This document shows positions 36,890 through 44,821 of a DNA stretch of 64,000 nucleotides, in pieces. Origin of the DNA: Sphaerospermopsis aphanizomenoides BCCUSP55 (lineage in GTDB: Bacteria > Cyanobacteriota > Cyanobacteriia > Cyanobacteriales > Nostocaceae); NCBI RefSeq assembly GCF_001586785.1, contig NZ_LUFH02000016.1:1-64000 (forward strand), in the 5' to 3' direction. The notes beneath the pieces are model-generated. The model had not been told where the DNA came from. It did not search any database and worked only from the letters and a program-made list of their open reading frames with translations. How positions within the stretch are numbered: the first letter of the stretch is position 1; each line of letters opens with the position of its first letter. Position numbers and translations under genes: made by a program.

Positions 36890-37684
36890 ATGCTAGGCGG
36901 ACTTACTGGTTTAACAGATCCCAAAGGCAGCGATTGGGGAGAGAAAATGCTCAACACAGTCGCCAGCCAAACGATTCGCCACCTGTTTACCCAGAGCGAG
37001 TCAGTAGAAGTCTTTGTGCGCTGCTATCCCTCCAGCAAACTGTTGCAAGGCAGCATTGACAGCTTTAAAATGAGCGGTCGTGGTTTAGTAATTCGTAGAG
37101 ACTTCGCAGTGGAGGAAATGTCTTTTGAAACCGATGCAGTGTCAATTGACTTCAGCTCGGTTTTGAGTGGCAAACTCAGCCTTAAGCAACCTACCCAAGC
37201 GGTAGCACAAGTAGTATTATCAGAAACAGGTATAAATCAAGCTTTCCAGGCAGAATTGGTTAAAAAACGTCTGCTCAATCTTTCTGAAGCAACTTTGACG
37301 GCGATATCTGGTGGTGAACCAGTTTCGTTTACAGAAGTCCAAATACAGCTATTACCGGGAAATAGGTTAAATCTTGTAGCTAAAGCCGACTTAAACAACG
37401 GACAACTCATACCGTTGAGTATGACTTTGAGTATAGGTATTGAAAAAAGAAGGCGGATTTCGTTTAAAGATCCAAAAATTGAACTTGAGCAAATTCCCGA
37501 AGCACAGCGAGAAATTTCTCAAACTTTAAGCACCGCACTGGTGGAAATTTTGGATAATATGGTCGATTTAGATCGCTTTGATCTCGATGGAGTGAAAATG
37601 CGACTAAACCGTTTAGAAACGGAAGGGAAAAAACTGATTTTTAGCGGTTATGCGGAAATAGAACGTATTCCTCGTACTGGTTAA
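36890..37684 (+). CDS. DUF2993 family protein (LmeA-like)
   Basis: Protein of 264 residues from the chosen ATG. It begins MLGGLTGLTDPKGSDWGEKM and continues with VEVFVRCYPSSKLLQGSIDSF, a sequence typical of cyanobacterial DUF2993 proteins. DUF2993/LmeA is a lipid-binding fold linked to mycobacterial envelope glycan maturation, and the cyanobacterial function is unknown. A frame open from 36734 would add 52 residues (HTIIRTINLGIACTI), a hydrophobic stretch that I do not think is conserved, so the start remains uncertain. The gene follows the tyrosine kinase in the same orientation, and a hairpin at 37773 separates it from the convergent next gene. Confidence 0.8.
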   Translation: MLGGLTGLTDPKGSDWGEKMLNTVASQTIRHLFTQSESVEVFVRCYPSSKLLQGSIDSFKMSGRGLVIRRDFAVEEMSFETDAVSIDFSSVLSGKLSLKQPTQAVAQVVLSETGINQAFQAELVKKRLLNLSEATLTAISGGEPVSFTEVQIQLLPGNRLNLVAKADLNNGQLIPLSMTLSIGIEKRRRISFKDPKIELEQIPEAQREISQTLSTALVEILDNMVDLDRFDLDGVKMRLNRLETEGKKLIFSGYAEIERIPRTG

Positions 37685-37772
37685 ATCTATAGCCGCTATC
37701 AGCATTCAGAAATCAGCTTTGCAATGTTTATGCTAAAAATCACTCAGTAGAAAAACCAAAAAAAGTAAAAAT

Positions 37773-37790
37773 CCCCCATTCCAATGGGGG
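37773..37790 (-). terminator. Intrinsic terminator between convergent genes
   Basis: CCCCCATT-CC-AATGGGGG is a perfect 8-bp stem. On the minus strand it is followed by ATTTTTACTTTTTTT, so it is a good rho-independent terminator for the adenosine deaminase-like gene. On the plus strand only AATTATC follows, so it may act weakly for the DUF2993 gene. Confidence 0.82.
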
Positions 37791-37830
37791 AATTATCAAA
37801 AATTTCAACATTTAAATTTAGCTGCTATGT

Positions 37831-38871
37831 TTACAATACTGCTAAAACTGTAGCTGGTTCGGGTTTCAACAAGCCATTGAGTAAAGAGGCCGGATGTTGA
37901 CTATGAGGCCAAGCAAAAGCATGACGAAACGCGGCATCTTGACAAGCTTGTAGCTGTTGGAAATTGATAATGTCGTAAGTCAGGAGATTTTCATACTCAA
38001 ACGGTAGTCGCACGTTATGTAAACCGGCATTATCTGTACAAATTGCAATATCAACCCCTGCTTCAAAACAGCGGTCAAATACTAACTTCATCTGACGGAT
38101 GTCTTGTAAAGTTCCTGTTTTCAAGTAAGTTGTAGGACAAACTTCTAAACATTGTCCCCGTCTGGCTAAATCTGGCAATAATTCAGGATAAAGTAATGGA
38201 ATTTGGATACCGTGACCAATTCGCATTAAATAAGGTAGCAGTTGAGGATAACAACCTGCTGTAGTTTCGTAAAGATGTCCGGTAGTTTTCAAATCTAAAG
38301 AACGGGCATAATTATATAAACTTACCCATTCATCCATCCGTTCAGCATAATAACTATCCCCACCCGCTATATCGACTGCACAGACATATTCTCTATTTTG
38401 CGCTGCTAAATCAACAATTGCCTTGTTGACTTGATATGGTAAACGAGAGTGCATACAGAGAATTTGACTGTTAACAATGGGATATTCTAAGGAATGGCTG
38501 GCTTTTCCCACAATCTCTACAATTTCCGCCATTTTGTCAATTCTTGCGTTTTGACTCAGATGTTCAGGTGTCCGCAAATAGGGAGTATAGCGGAGTTCTA
38601 AATAAGCCAAATTTTCAAAGATATAGGCACCCCGTAGTAACCGATAGATAAAGTAAGGCAAAGTTTCTACAGTTTGCACACTTTCTACCAAGGTGTGTAG
38701 TTCTAGATATTCATCTAAAGTGTTACGAGGACGAGTATAAAAGTCTTCAAATTCTGAATATTCAGCAAAACGAGAAATTAAATCTGTAGCATGGCGCTCA
38801 AAATATCGCCACAACACACGGGGGACGACTGAACCCCCCAAGTGTCGATGTAATTCAGCGTATAAGGCCAT
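37831..38871 (-). CDS. Adenosine deaminase family protein
   Basis: Amidohydrolase of 346 residues, a cytosolic metal enzyme. Metal ligands are H8 and H10 in ELHRHLGGS, the helper Glu lies in GHLYET and the conserved His in RIGHGI. The later acidic motif reads CTDNAGLHN, where most adenosine deaminases have TDDP. The second Asp, which contacts the purine, is Asn here, so the true substrate may differ from adenosine (a purine or nucleoside relative). It is read toward the tyrosine kinase cluster and ends in a strong terminator. No neighbour suggests a pathway. Confidence 0.8.
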   Translation of the reverse strand: MALYAELHRHLGGSVVPRVLWRYFERHATDLISRFAEYSEFEDFYTRPRNTLDEYLELHTLVESVQTVETLPYFIYRLLRGAYIFENLAYLELRYTPYLRTPEHLSQNARIDKMAEIVEIVGKASHSLEYPIVNSQILCMHSRLPYQVNKAIVDLAAQNREYVCAVDIAGGDSYYAERMDEWVSLYNYARSLDLKTTGHLYETTAGCYPQLLPYLMRIGHGIQIPLLYPELLPDLARRGQCLEVCPTTYLKTGTLQDIRQMKLVFDRCFEAGVDIAICTDNAGLHNVRLPFEYENLLTYDIINFQQLQACQDAAFRHAFAWPHSQHPASLLNGLLKPEPATVLAVL

Positions 38872-39383
38872 AATGGTATTTTTTAGCTAAAAATTTCATT
38901 AATTGTAACAAATGCTTGCAATAAAACTATACATATTCAAAAAATTTCTTTTTTGTTTCTTAAAGAAGGATGTCCTAACGGTCTTGTCCGTTTCTATATT
39001 TGCTGTTTGATCAAATTTATTAATACCAATTTTAAAAATGATTGTTACAGATGTAGGTTGGGTTGAGGTACGTTCGCGTAGCGTGTCGTAGGCATAAACC
39101 AACGCTTCAAAACTTTGTGGAAGTTGGGTTTCACTTTGTTCAACCCAACCTACGCAACTGTCGCATTCTTTTATGGAATTACCATAACATAGTTGATTAA
39201 AATTTTAAAATATAGGAATCCGGTTTGATTCCTGAACATACTTGTGTAGGCAGGCAAGAGGCACTCATGCAAGAGGAAAAAGGGTTTTAGAAGATTTAGG
39301 TGTACGGAGTTTTGTTCAATAATCAAATAGGAGTCCTATAGGTAGATGCATATACAGGAAATCTGCTGCTGATGTTTGTATTT
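38872..39383. other. 512-bp gap with an inverted-repeat element
   Basis: No gene is supported between the deaminase and psiE genes. The left half is AT-rich and carries the promoter side of the deaminase gene. Bases 39053-39153 are the inverted-repeat element listed separately. The right part (39154-39383) shows no feature I can name. Confidence 0.45.
39053..39153. repeat. GTAGGTTGGGTTG / CAACCCAACCTAC inverted-repeat element
   Basis: The 101-bp unit starts GTAGGTTGGGTTG and ends with its exact reverse complement CAACCCAACCTAC (13-bp perfect termini). The interior contains ACGTTCGCGTAGCGTGTCGTAGG, a second repeat text common in Nostocales, and a further TTGGGTTTCACTTTGTT segment. It is a MITE-like palindromic element widely seen in cyanobacterial genomes. 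It could fold as a hairpin in RNA. Confidence 0.8.
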
Positions 39384-39848
39384 TTACTGTAACGTTGTAT
39401 TTTGGTTGGGTATTTTAACCTGTTCAAACCAGCGAGATATCACAGGAATAGAGATGAAAATTCCTGCTAGAACTAATAAAAATACAGAAATGCCAAAAAT
39501 CTGATCGCGGGGAATTTCTAAAACACCACGTAAAATCACTTCTCGTAAAGCAGAAACAATTGTAATTTCTACTGCTGCGCCTACAGATATACTATGTTCT
39601 TGGATATAATCAACTAATAATCTAAATAATTCCACAAGTATCAAGATAAACAAAATATCAGATGTGACTAGCCGCAAATCTAGTGGATGTAGAAAGGAGA
39701 GGAACATATCTCCTAATCTGATCAGCATGACACAAAATAAACCTACGCACAAAGAAATAACGATAATGTCTTGAAAAATTTCTAAGTTACGGATAATTCT
39801 ATCTCTTTTAAACCAACTATTTACTTCTATAATTATACGCTTTGGCAT
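39384..39848 (-). CDS. psiE: PsiE family (phosphate-starvation-inducible) membrane protein
   Basis: Small membrane protein of 154 residues with four hydrophobic segments (about 27-50, 60-82, 88-110 and 118-138), which is the PsiE layout. The function is unknown. The E. coli gene belongs to the phosphate and cAMP-CRP regulons. GGAGAT lies about five bases before the ATG, supporting the start. No Pho-box is obvious upstream. It is a solitary gene between repeats. Confidence 0.82.
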   Translation of the reverse strand: MPKRIIIEVNSWFKRDRIIRNLEIFQDIIVISLCVGLFCVMLIRLGDMFLSFLHPLDLRLVTSDILFILILVELFRLLVDYIQEHSISVGAAVEITIVSALREVILRGVLEIPRDQIFGISVFLLVLAGIFISIPVISRWFEQVKIPNQNTTLQ

Positions 39849-40014
39849 AATATCTCCAGGATATCTAGATTTGATGATTGGTAATAAAAAATTTTAAATA
39901 AAAATTTAAATATGCAATGTTTATGGTAAGCAATAGACAAATTAAAACTTCACAGTAAAAAGGTGAGTTAGACTAAAGCCGTAAGAGGATGTTTGAAAAG
40001 TCTTTAGCGATGTA

Positions 40015-40806
40015 TCAAAAACTTTTAAAACAACCTCTAACACACCCTACTGAAAATTTATCTAACAACCATTTCACAGCACTTTCTACGTCTGGGACTT
40101 GTTCTCCTGGTGGTATAGGTGGACGGTTTACCATTACGACTTGTATTCCCATTTCTCGTGCTGCAATAATTTTGGGATATGTGGCATTACCGCCGCTATT
40201 TTTGCTGACAATGGTATCTATTTGATGGTGGGTTAAAATTTCCCGTTCGTTTTCTAAATGAAAGGGACCGCGATCGCACAAAACAAGTCCAGGTGGCGTG
40301 ATAACATGAGCAGAAAGCGGATCTATCATACGCATTAGAAACCACATTGCTTGCAAATGGGTAAAAGCAGAAATTTCTTGTCTACCAATGGTCAAAAATA
40401 TCCGTTTTGTTTGATTTTCTAAAGCTTGACTTTCTAAAGCTGCGGCTGCATCGGTAATATTTTCTACTTCAATCCAGTCATCACCTGGGAGTTTTTCCCA
40501 AGGAGGACGATTGACCAATAATCGCGGAATACCCGCTTCTGTAGCGGCTGCGGCTGCATTCCAGGAGATATGATGAGCGAAGGGATGAGTAGCATCAATT
40601 AAGACATCAATTTGCTGATGCTGTAAATACTCAACTAAACCTGTCACACCGCCAAAACCGCCAACGCGAACAGGACCAGCGGGTAAAACAGGTTCACGGG
40701 TACGACCGGCTAAAGATGCGATCGCCTCAATTCCGGTAATATTAGATATTCTGGCAGTTAATTCTGCTGCATCACCGGTTCCACCTAGAATTAAAACGCG
40801 CAACAT
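40015..40806 (-). CDS. cobK: Precorrin-6A reductase (cobalamin pathway)
   Basis: Cytosolic reductase of 263 residues that reduces precorrin-6A (or the cobalt form) with NAD(P)H in B12 synthesis. The nucleotide site is LRVLILGGTGDAAELTAR at the N-terminus, followed by ASLAGRTREPVLPAGPVRVGGFGG, VLIDATHPFAHHIS and VSKNSGGNATYPKI, all diagnostic of CobK/CbiJ. It is read toward psiE. Its promoter side carries the 14-bp tandem repeat at 40810-40860. A DUF1636 gene often found with cobalamin genes is the next minus-strand gene upstream. Confidence 0.92.
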   Translation of the reverse strand: MLRVLILGGTGDAAELTARISNITGIEAIASLAGRTREPVLPAGPVRVGGFGGVTGLVEYLQHQQIDVLIDATHPFAHHISWNAAAAATEAGIPRLLVNRPPWEKLPGDDWIEVENITDAAAALESQALENQTKRIFLTIGRQEISAFTHLQAMWFLMRMIDPLSAHVITPPGLVLCDRGPFHLENEREILTHHQIDTIVSKNSGGNATYPKIIAAREMGIQVVMVNRPPIPPGEQVPDVESAVKWLLDKFSVGCVRGCFKSF

Positions 40807-40809
40807 CTC

Positions 40810-40860
40810 GATTTTAGATTTTGGATTTTAGATTTTGGATTTTAGATTTTGGATTTTAGA
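40810..40860. repeat. Tandem repeat GATTTTAGATTTTG
   Basis: Three full 14-bp units and a 9-bp partial unit, directly upstream of cobK on its promoter side. The 7-bp half-unit GATTTTG/GATTTTA recurs in tandem at 27931-27952 and, as CCAAAAT, at 46265-46299. It is a simple-sequence spacer of the type common in Nostocales. A CACCTATCACCTGTCACCTGTCACC run follows at about 40934-40960. Confidence 0.85.
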
Positions 40861-40959
40861 TTGATAACCGTAGACAAGGCCGTTAGAACATTAACCAAAC
40901 CTATAACTTAGACAATGGAAAACTTTTACCACTGTCACCTATCACCTGTCACCTGTCAC

Positions 40960-41379
40960 CTATAAACTGGGAATTCTTGCCAAAATGCCTTTTTTCAAAG
41001 GTTCGGGTCGTTCTGACCAAGGTAAAATGCCATCAGGTTGATTGTAATATTTACTGGCACATTCCAGCACTGCTTCAGCACAATCTTCAATCGGCAAATC
41101 ACCAAATAGATAAGTTAATTTACCTTGACCAGCAAAAGCGACGACACAGGAACGGTTGCAAGGACTCATACATTCAACTTCTTTGATGGGGAATTCATGG
41201 CGTAAATCCCAATTTTGCGCGAGTTGTTGAATTTCTTGTAAAAGTTTTTGACCGCCGCTTTCACCGACACGCTTACCATCTTGCCAAACACTGGCGCAGG
41301 TTTTACACACAAATAACCTATGAGAAGCTACACCAGTGTCACTGGTTGGAGAAGTTGGAGAAATGTTAGCAGCAGTCAT
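40960..41379 (-). CDS. DUF1636 metal-binding protein
   Basis: Protein of 139 residues with a thioredoxin-like [2Fe-2S] ferredoxin pattern: CKTC at about 25-28 and CMSPCNRSC at about 69-77. DUF1636 proteins are found beside cobalt/cobalamin genes in cyanobacteria and proteobacteria, and their exact role is not known. Here it sits upstream of cobK on the same strand with a repeat-filled spacer. An iron-sulfur or cobalt-handling function fits the residues, but is inference. Confidence 0.85.
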   Translation of the reverse strand: MTAANISPTSPTSDTGVASHRLFVCKTCASVWQDGKRVGESGGQKLLQEIQQLAQNWDLRHEFPIKEVECMSPCNRSCVVAFAGQGKLTYLFGDLPIEDCAEAVLECASKYYNQPDGILPWSERPEPLKKGILARIPSL

Positions 41380-41422
41380 CTGTATCCTCGCAGATTTGTC
41401 CTGGAGTTATCAATTTGTAAAC

Positions 41423-43597
41423 CTAATCATTATCCCCGATATCCCGCTTAGGTGGCCGCTTATAAGTAAAAGTAAAACTTTCACCACTAGTAATTACCTT
41501 TCGCATTTCATCATACATGGGATAAATACCAACACCGCTTAAATTTGCCCAACCCCGCGCCCTAGTTAAAGCCACAAACAACTGGTTACGGAAATTCACA
41601 TCACTTTCATTTCGCGCTACATGATCAAAACCTACCACATATACCATATCAGCTTCGTGTCCCTTAGCGCGAGTGATACGAGAAACTGTCACACCACCAT
41701 CACACCAAAATTTATCAGGGTCATTATTTGGGTATTGCGGAGTTAAATCATTTAACTTTAAAGCAGTAGGAATATAAACATCAATATCATATTCCATCAA
41801 AAAACTAGCAACATTAGTTTCTAATTCTATCGCTTCATAAGGTGAACCTAGAACTAACACCAAAATATCCCGACTTGGGCTAAGTCCATCATGGACAATA
41901 TTGTGCATAATCTTCTCAGCTAAAGCCGTCATTTCCGCTTCACGAGAAGAGAAAGTTTCAAATTCTAAAACAGGTTTTCCCCACAATTCAGGAATAGGAT
42001 TCGGTGAATATTCTGGTTGTCGATGAATAGTTATTGGTTTACCAACTCTGCGAAAATCTCCTTTGACTTCATAACCAATTCTATTCCAATCATCTTTATT
42101 TGTGATACCAGTTAACATTCCTTCTGGACGTAACAAACCCATACCAATAGCGTGAGCAGATGTGAGAATTGGCCCAGGAGTGCGATAACAGCGCCGCATG
42201 ACTTCAGAACGTTTAATCCCACCTGGATATTGGGGTTGTTTATTCAATAAATTACTTAACTTCTCGCCAAATACTTCTTTAGCTTTCGGTACGACAATAC
42301 TATCTAAACTTTGTGCTTCGTCATAAGCCCAAATTAAGCGTCTTTCTTGTGGTTTATCTTCACTTACAGGTCGTAAAGATTGATAAGCTAACCAATAAAT
42401 AGCTTGTTTATCTTCATATTTCAAATCATCTTCAGTTACTAAATCCTGACCTTCGTCGATGAGAATAGCATCAAACATCGGTTCAATTGTGATTTCTTCT
42501 AATAACCGTTTACTTAAATCTATTAAACCGCGATTTGGTTGTTTTTCATTAGTATTCTGCACAGTTCCTGGTCTTTTACCATGATATTCACAAATGGTTC
42601 TATATAAACCTGGTTGTTCTTTTGCTCCCCAAGCGTGCAACACTTGTAATTTAAAATTAGTAGTGGGATCATAGTGCATTTCCCCACAACTAAAACGTCG
42701 TATCCATTGGTCAATTAAACCAATCATTAAATCATATAAGGAACGAGTGAAAAATACTAAAGCAATATCCCAGTCTGGATGCTTGAGGTGCATACTAGCG
42801 GCTTTTTGGCAAAGTAACACTGTTTTTCCTGAACCAGCAATACCGCGAATACGTTGAGGACCAGCAGGAATTTCTTTACCGATGTGTTCTTGTTGTAAAT
42901 CTATTTCATAGAGTTTTTCTCGTAAACTATCAATAATGCTAGAACGGGTTTTTCCTGAACTAGTTACTTGATTTCGTTGTGGTTTACGAAGTACAGGTGT
43001 GCCACCAATAACAGATAATAATAATTCCCAGTCTTTATCTTCTAAATTTGCTCCGGAAATGACAATATTTCCTTTTTGAATTTGCTCTAATAAACCAACT
43101 TTTCCTAATTGGTCTTGAAATATAATCGGTGGTAAATCTGGTAATTTATCATAACCTTTTTCTTGCCACTGTTCGGAAGTTATTTCCGGTAATGCAACTA
43201 TGGCTTTACCATTAACTTTCCGCCACAGTGCAGGTTCTCTATCACTATAAGATATTAAGGCTCGCAGTTGGTGTTCAGCTTGTTGATAGGGATTTATTTC
43301 TGTGGTGTCACTATTTTGTAATTGCCATTGCTGACCATTAATATTTACAAATTGCTCAATTTTTAGAGATTTAATTTCAATTACAATTACCCCAATTTCT
43401 CTATCAACAATTAAAATATCTGGTTCTTTTCTAATTTCTCCCACTTTAGAAAAAATAGGATAACGCCAATAGCCTATACAGTTTCTATCAGAAAAAGCAC
43501 TACGAACAGCATCCCAAACTTTTTGTTTTCCCTCTTGATTTTTTATAGCTTCAGTGGTAATAAACTTGCTACCCTGTTCTTCGATGCCTACAGCCAT
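41423..43597 (-). CDS. NERD domain plus superfamily 1 (UvrD/Rep-like) helicase
   Basis: DNA or RNA helicase of 724 residues fused to an N-terminal nuclease-related domain (NERD). The NERD core is at about 50-80: PDILIVDREIGVIVIEIKSL with the D...ExK nuclease-like acidic pattern. The helicase has Walker A GIAGSGKTVLL at about 250, Walker B DAILIDEGQDL at about 374-384 and the C-terminal motif LFVALTRARGWANL. NERD helicases are frequently accessory, sometimes in defence or plasmid loci. A Uma2 nuclease gene is encoded divergently, about 430 bases away. Confidence 0.88.
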   Translation of the reverse strand: MAVGIEEQGSKFITTEAIKNQEGKQKVWDAVRSAFSDRNCIGYWRYPIFSKVGEIRKEPDILIVDREIGVIVIEIKSLKIEQFVNINGQQWQLQNSDTTEINPYQQAEHQLRALISYSDREPALWRKVNGKAIVALPEITSEQWQEKGYDKLPDLPPIIFQDQLGKVGLLEQIQKGNIVISGANLEDKDWELLLSVIGGTPVLRKPQRNQVTSSGKTRSSIIDSLREKLYEIDLQQEHIGKEIPAGPQRIRGIAGSGKTVLLCQKAASMHLKHPDWDIALVFFTRSLYDLMIGLIDQWIRRFSCGEMHYDPTTNFKLQVLHAWGAKEQPGLYRTICEYHGKRPGTVQNTNEKQPNRGLIDLSKRLLEEITIEPMFDAILIDEGQDLVTEDDLKYEDKQAIYWLAYQSLRPVSEDKPQERRLIWAYDEAQSLDSIVVPKAKEVFGEKLSNLLNKQPQYPGGIKRSEVMRRCYRTPGPILTSAHAIGMGLLRPEGMLTGITNKDDWNRIGYEVKGDFRRVGKPITIHRQPEYSPNPIPELWGKPVLEFETFSSREAEMTALAEKIMHNIVHDGLSPSRDILVLVLGSPYEAIELETNVASFLMEYDIDVYIPTALKLNDLTPQYPNNDPDKFWCDGGVTVSRITRAKGHEADMVYVVGFDHVARNESDVNFRNQLFVALTRARGWANLSGVGIYPMYDEMRKVITSGESFTFTYKRPPKRDIGDND

Positions 43598-44031
43598 TGT
43601 TTTATTCGCCTAAAATAATTACAGGAGTAAAGCTACCATTGCTAAAGGGCTTTGAACTAGTGAGATTATACCGATATAGATTTTTCAGTATTTTTGACTA
43701 TGAAAATCAGCTTTTAATAAAGATTTTGTAATTTTTTTGCAACTACTATCAGTGAAATATTTAGACTGTCGGTAAAGGAGGGATGGGAAAATCATGGTTC
43801 TTCAGTACCTAATATGCTAAATTGTTCTGATAAAATCCGAAAAGGCTTACCAGATAAGGGAAATAATGTTGGTTATTGAAGAAAATGTCTGAATATTCCT
43901 TCTTAATCTCTGTTAAGAGTTCCCTGTTAAGAGTTCCCTTTCTACACAGATAATTTCAAAAATCAAATACCAGTCCTATATTAAATATTTTGGCGTTAAA
44001 ATAGACTTACATAGTTATAGCGAAGACTGTT
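43598..44031. other. 434-bp divergent promoter region with a 14-bp tandem repeat
   Basis: Intergenic DNA between divergent NERD helicase and Uma2 genes. CTGTTAAGAGTTCC is present twice in tandem (43910-43937). The remainder is AT-rich with no gene. Both promoters are expected here. Confidence 0.5.
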
Positions 44032-44739
44032 ATGGTAAATTACCACTTGCGTGAATGTCTTCCCTCTTCCGCAGAACTTCCCGACTCTGATGATACTCCC
44101 GTGGACAATGAATTACAAAACCTGATTCCTAATTTATTAGAAGCTATTTTAGCCTTAGCTTGGAATAACCGTAACGATTGGTTTTTTGGTGTAGATATGG
44201 GTATCTACTACGCACCCAGTCAACCAGCATTAGTTCCTGATGGTTTTCTGAGTTTGGGGGTAGAACGATTTATTGGTGAAGAAGGACGTTTAAGTTATGT
44301 ACTTTGGGAAGAAGATAATATTCCTCCTATTTTTGCTTTAGAAGTTGTTTCTAAAACTTACGGTGGAGAGTATGAAAAGAAGAAAATATATTATGCAAAA
44401 TTAGGAATTTTATATTATGCAATTTATGTACCTAACCGCCAATATCGCCGGAAACGTCAACCTTTAGAAATCTACCGTTTAGAAAATAGTGAATATATTT
44501 TACAGCCTAATTCACGGGTATGGATGCCAGAAATAGGTTTAGCTTTAGGAAGGGAACGCGGTACATATTTAGGAAGAACAAGAGAATGGTTATATTGGTA
44601 TGATGAACAAGAACGGAAATTACTCACGCCTGAAGAGTTAGCACAGCAGGAAAAACAACGTGCAGAACAAGAACTATTAAAATCTGCAAGATTAGCACAG
44701 AAGTTAAGAGATTTGGGTTTTAATCCAGAGGAGATTTGA
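44032..44739 (+). CDS. Uma2 family (DUF820) restriction-endonuclease-like protein
   Basis: Protein of 235 residues in the PD-(D/E)xK superfamily, abundant in cyanobacteria. Catalytic-type residues are visible as D70 in VPDG, E104 in FALEVVSKT and K108. A C-terminal extension (about 195-235) is charged and helical (EELAQQEKQRAEQELLKSA), the usual Uma2 tail. The function is unknown, though these proteins are often suspected to belong to transposons or toxin-like families. A small inverted repeat follows the stop. Confidence 0.87.
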   Translation: MVNYHLRECLPSSAELPDSDDTPVDNELQNLIPNLLEAILALAWNNRNDWFFGVDMGIYYAPSQPALVPDGFLSLGVERFIGEEGRLSYVLWEEDNIPPIFALEVVSKTYGGEYEKKKIYYAKLGILYYAIYVPNRQYRRKRQPLEIYRLENSEYILQPNSRVWMPEIGLALGRERGTYLGRTREWLYWYDEQERKLLTPEELAQQEKQRAEQELLKSARLAQKLRDLGFNPEEI

Positions 44740-44786
44740 CCAGAAATTGCATTGCTTAAATTACTAAAGCTACTTGCTCTTATAGA

Positions 44787-44804
44787 GACGTTGCGTACAA
44801 CGTC
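44787..44804 (+). terminator. Inverted repeat with T-tract, possible terminator
   Basis: GACGTTG-CGTA-CAACGTC (7-bp perfect stem) is followed by CCTTTT. The same GACGTTGCGTACAACGTC motif is a frequent dispersed palindrome in Nostocales, so its presence at the Uma2 3' end may be coincidental. It lies between the convergent Uma2 and pdh E2 genes. Confidence 0.6.
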
Positions 44805-44821
44805 CCTTTTAAACTAGTGAA

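Noticed and set aside
4767-37684. Identification as the heterocyst envelope polysaccharide (hep) island
   Set aside because: Gene content and order do not include the hep-specific set that I would recognise, so the polymer type is left open.
38899-39102. A 67-codon minus-strand frame upstream of the deaminase gene
   Set aside because: It runs into the GTAGGTTGGGTT repeat element and has no ribosome-binding site or family resemblance.
40810-40860. CRISPR-like array
   Set aside because: The units are 14 bp, contiguous and without spacers, so this is a simple tandem repeat. No CRISPR array or cas gene is visible in the window.
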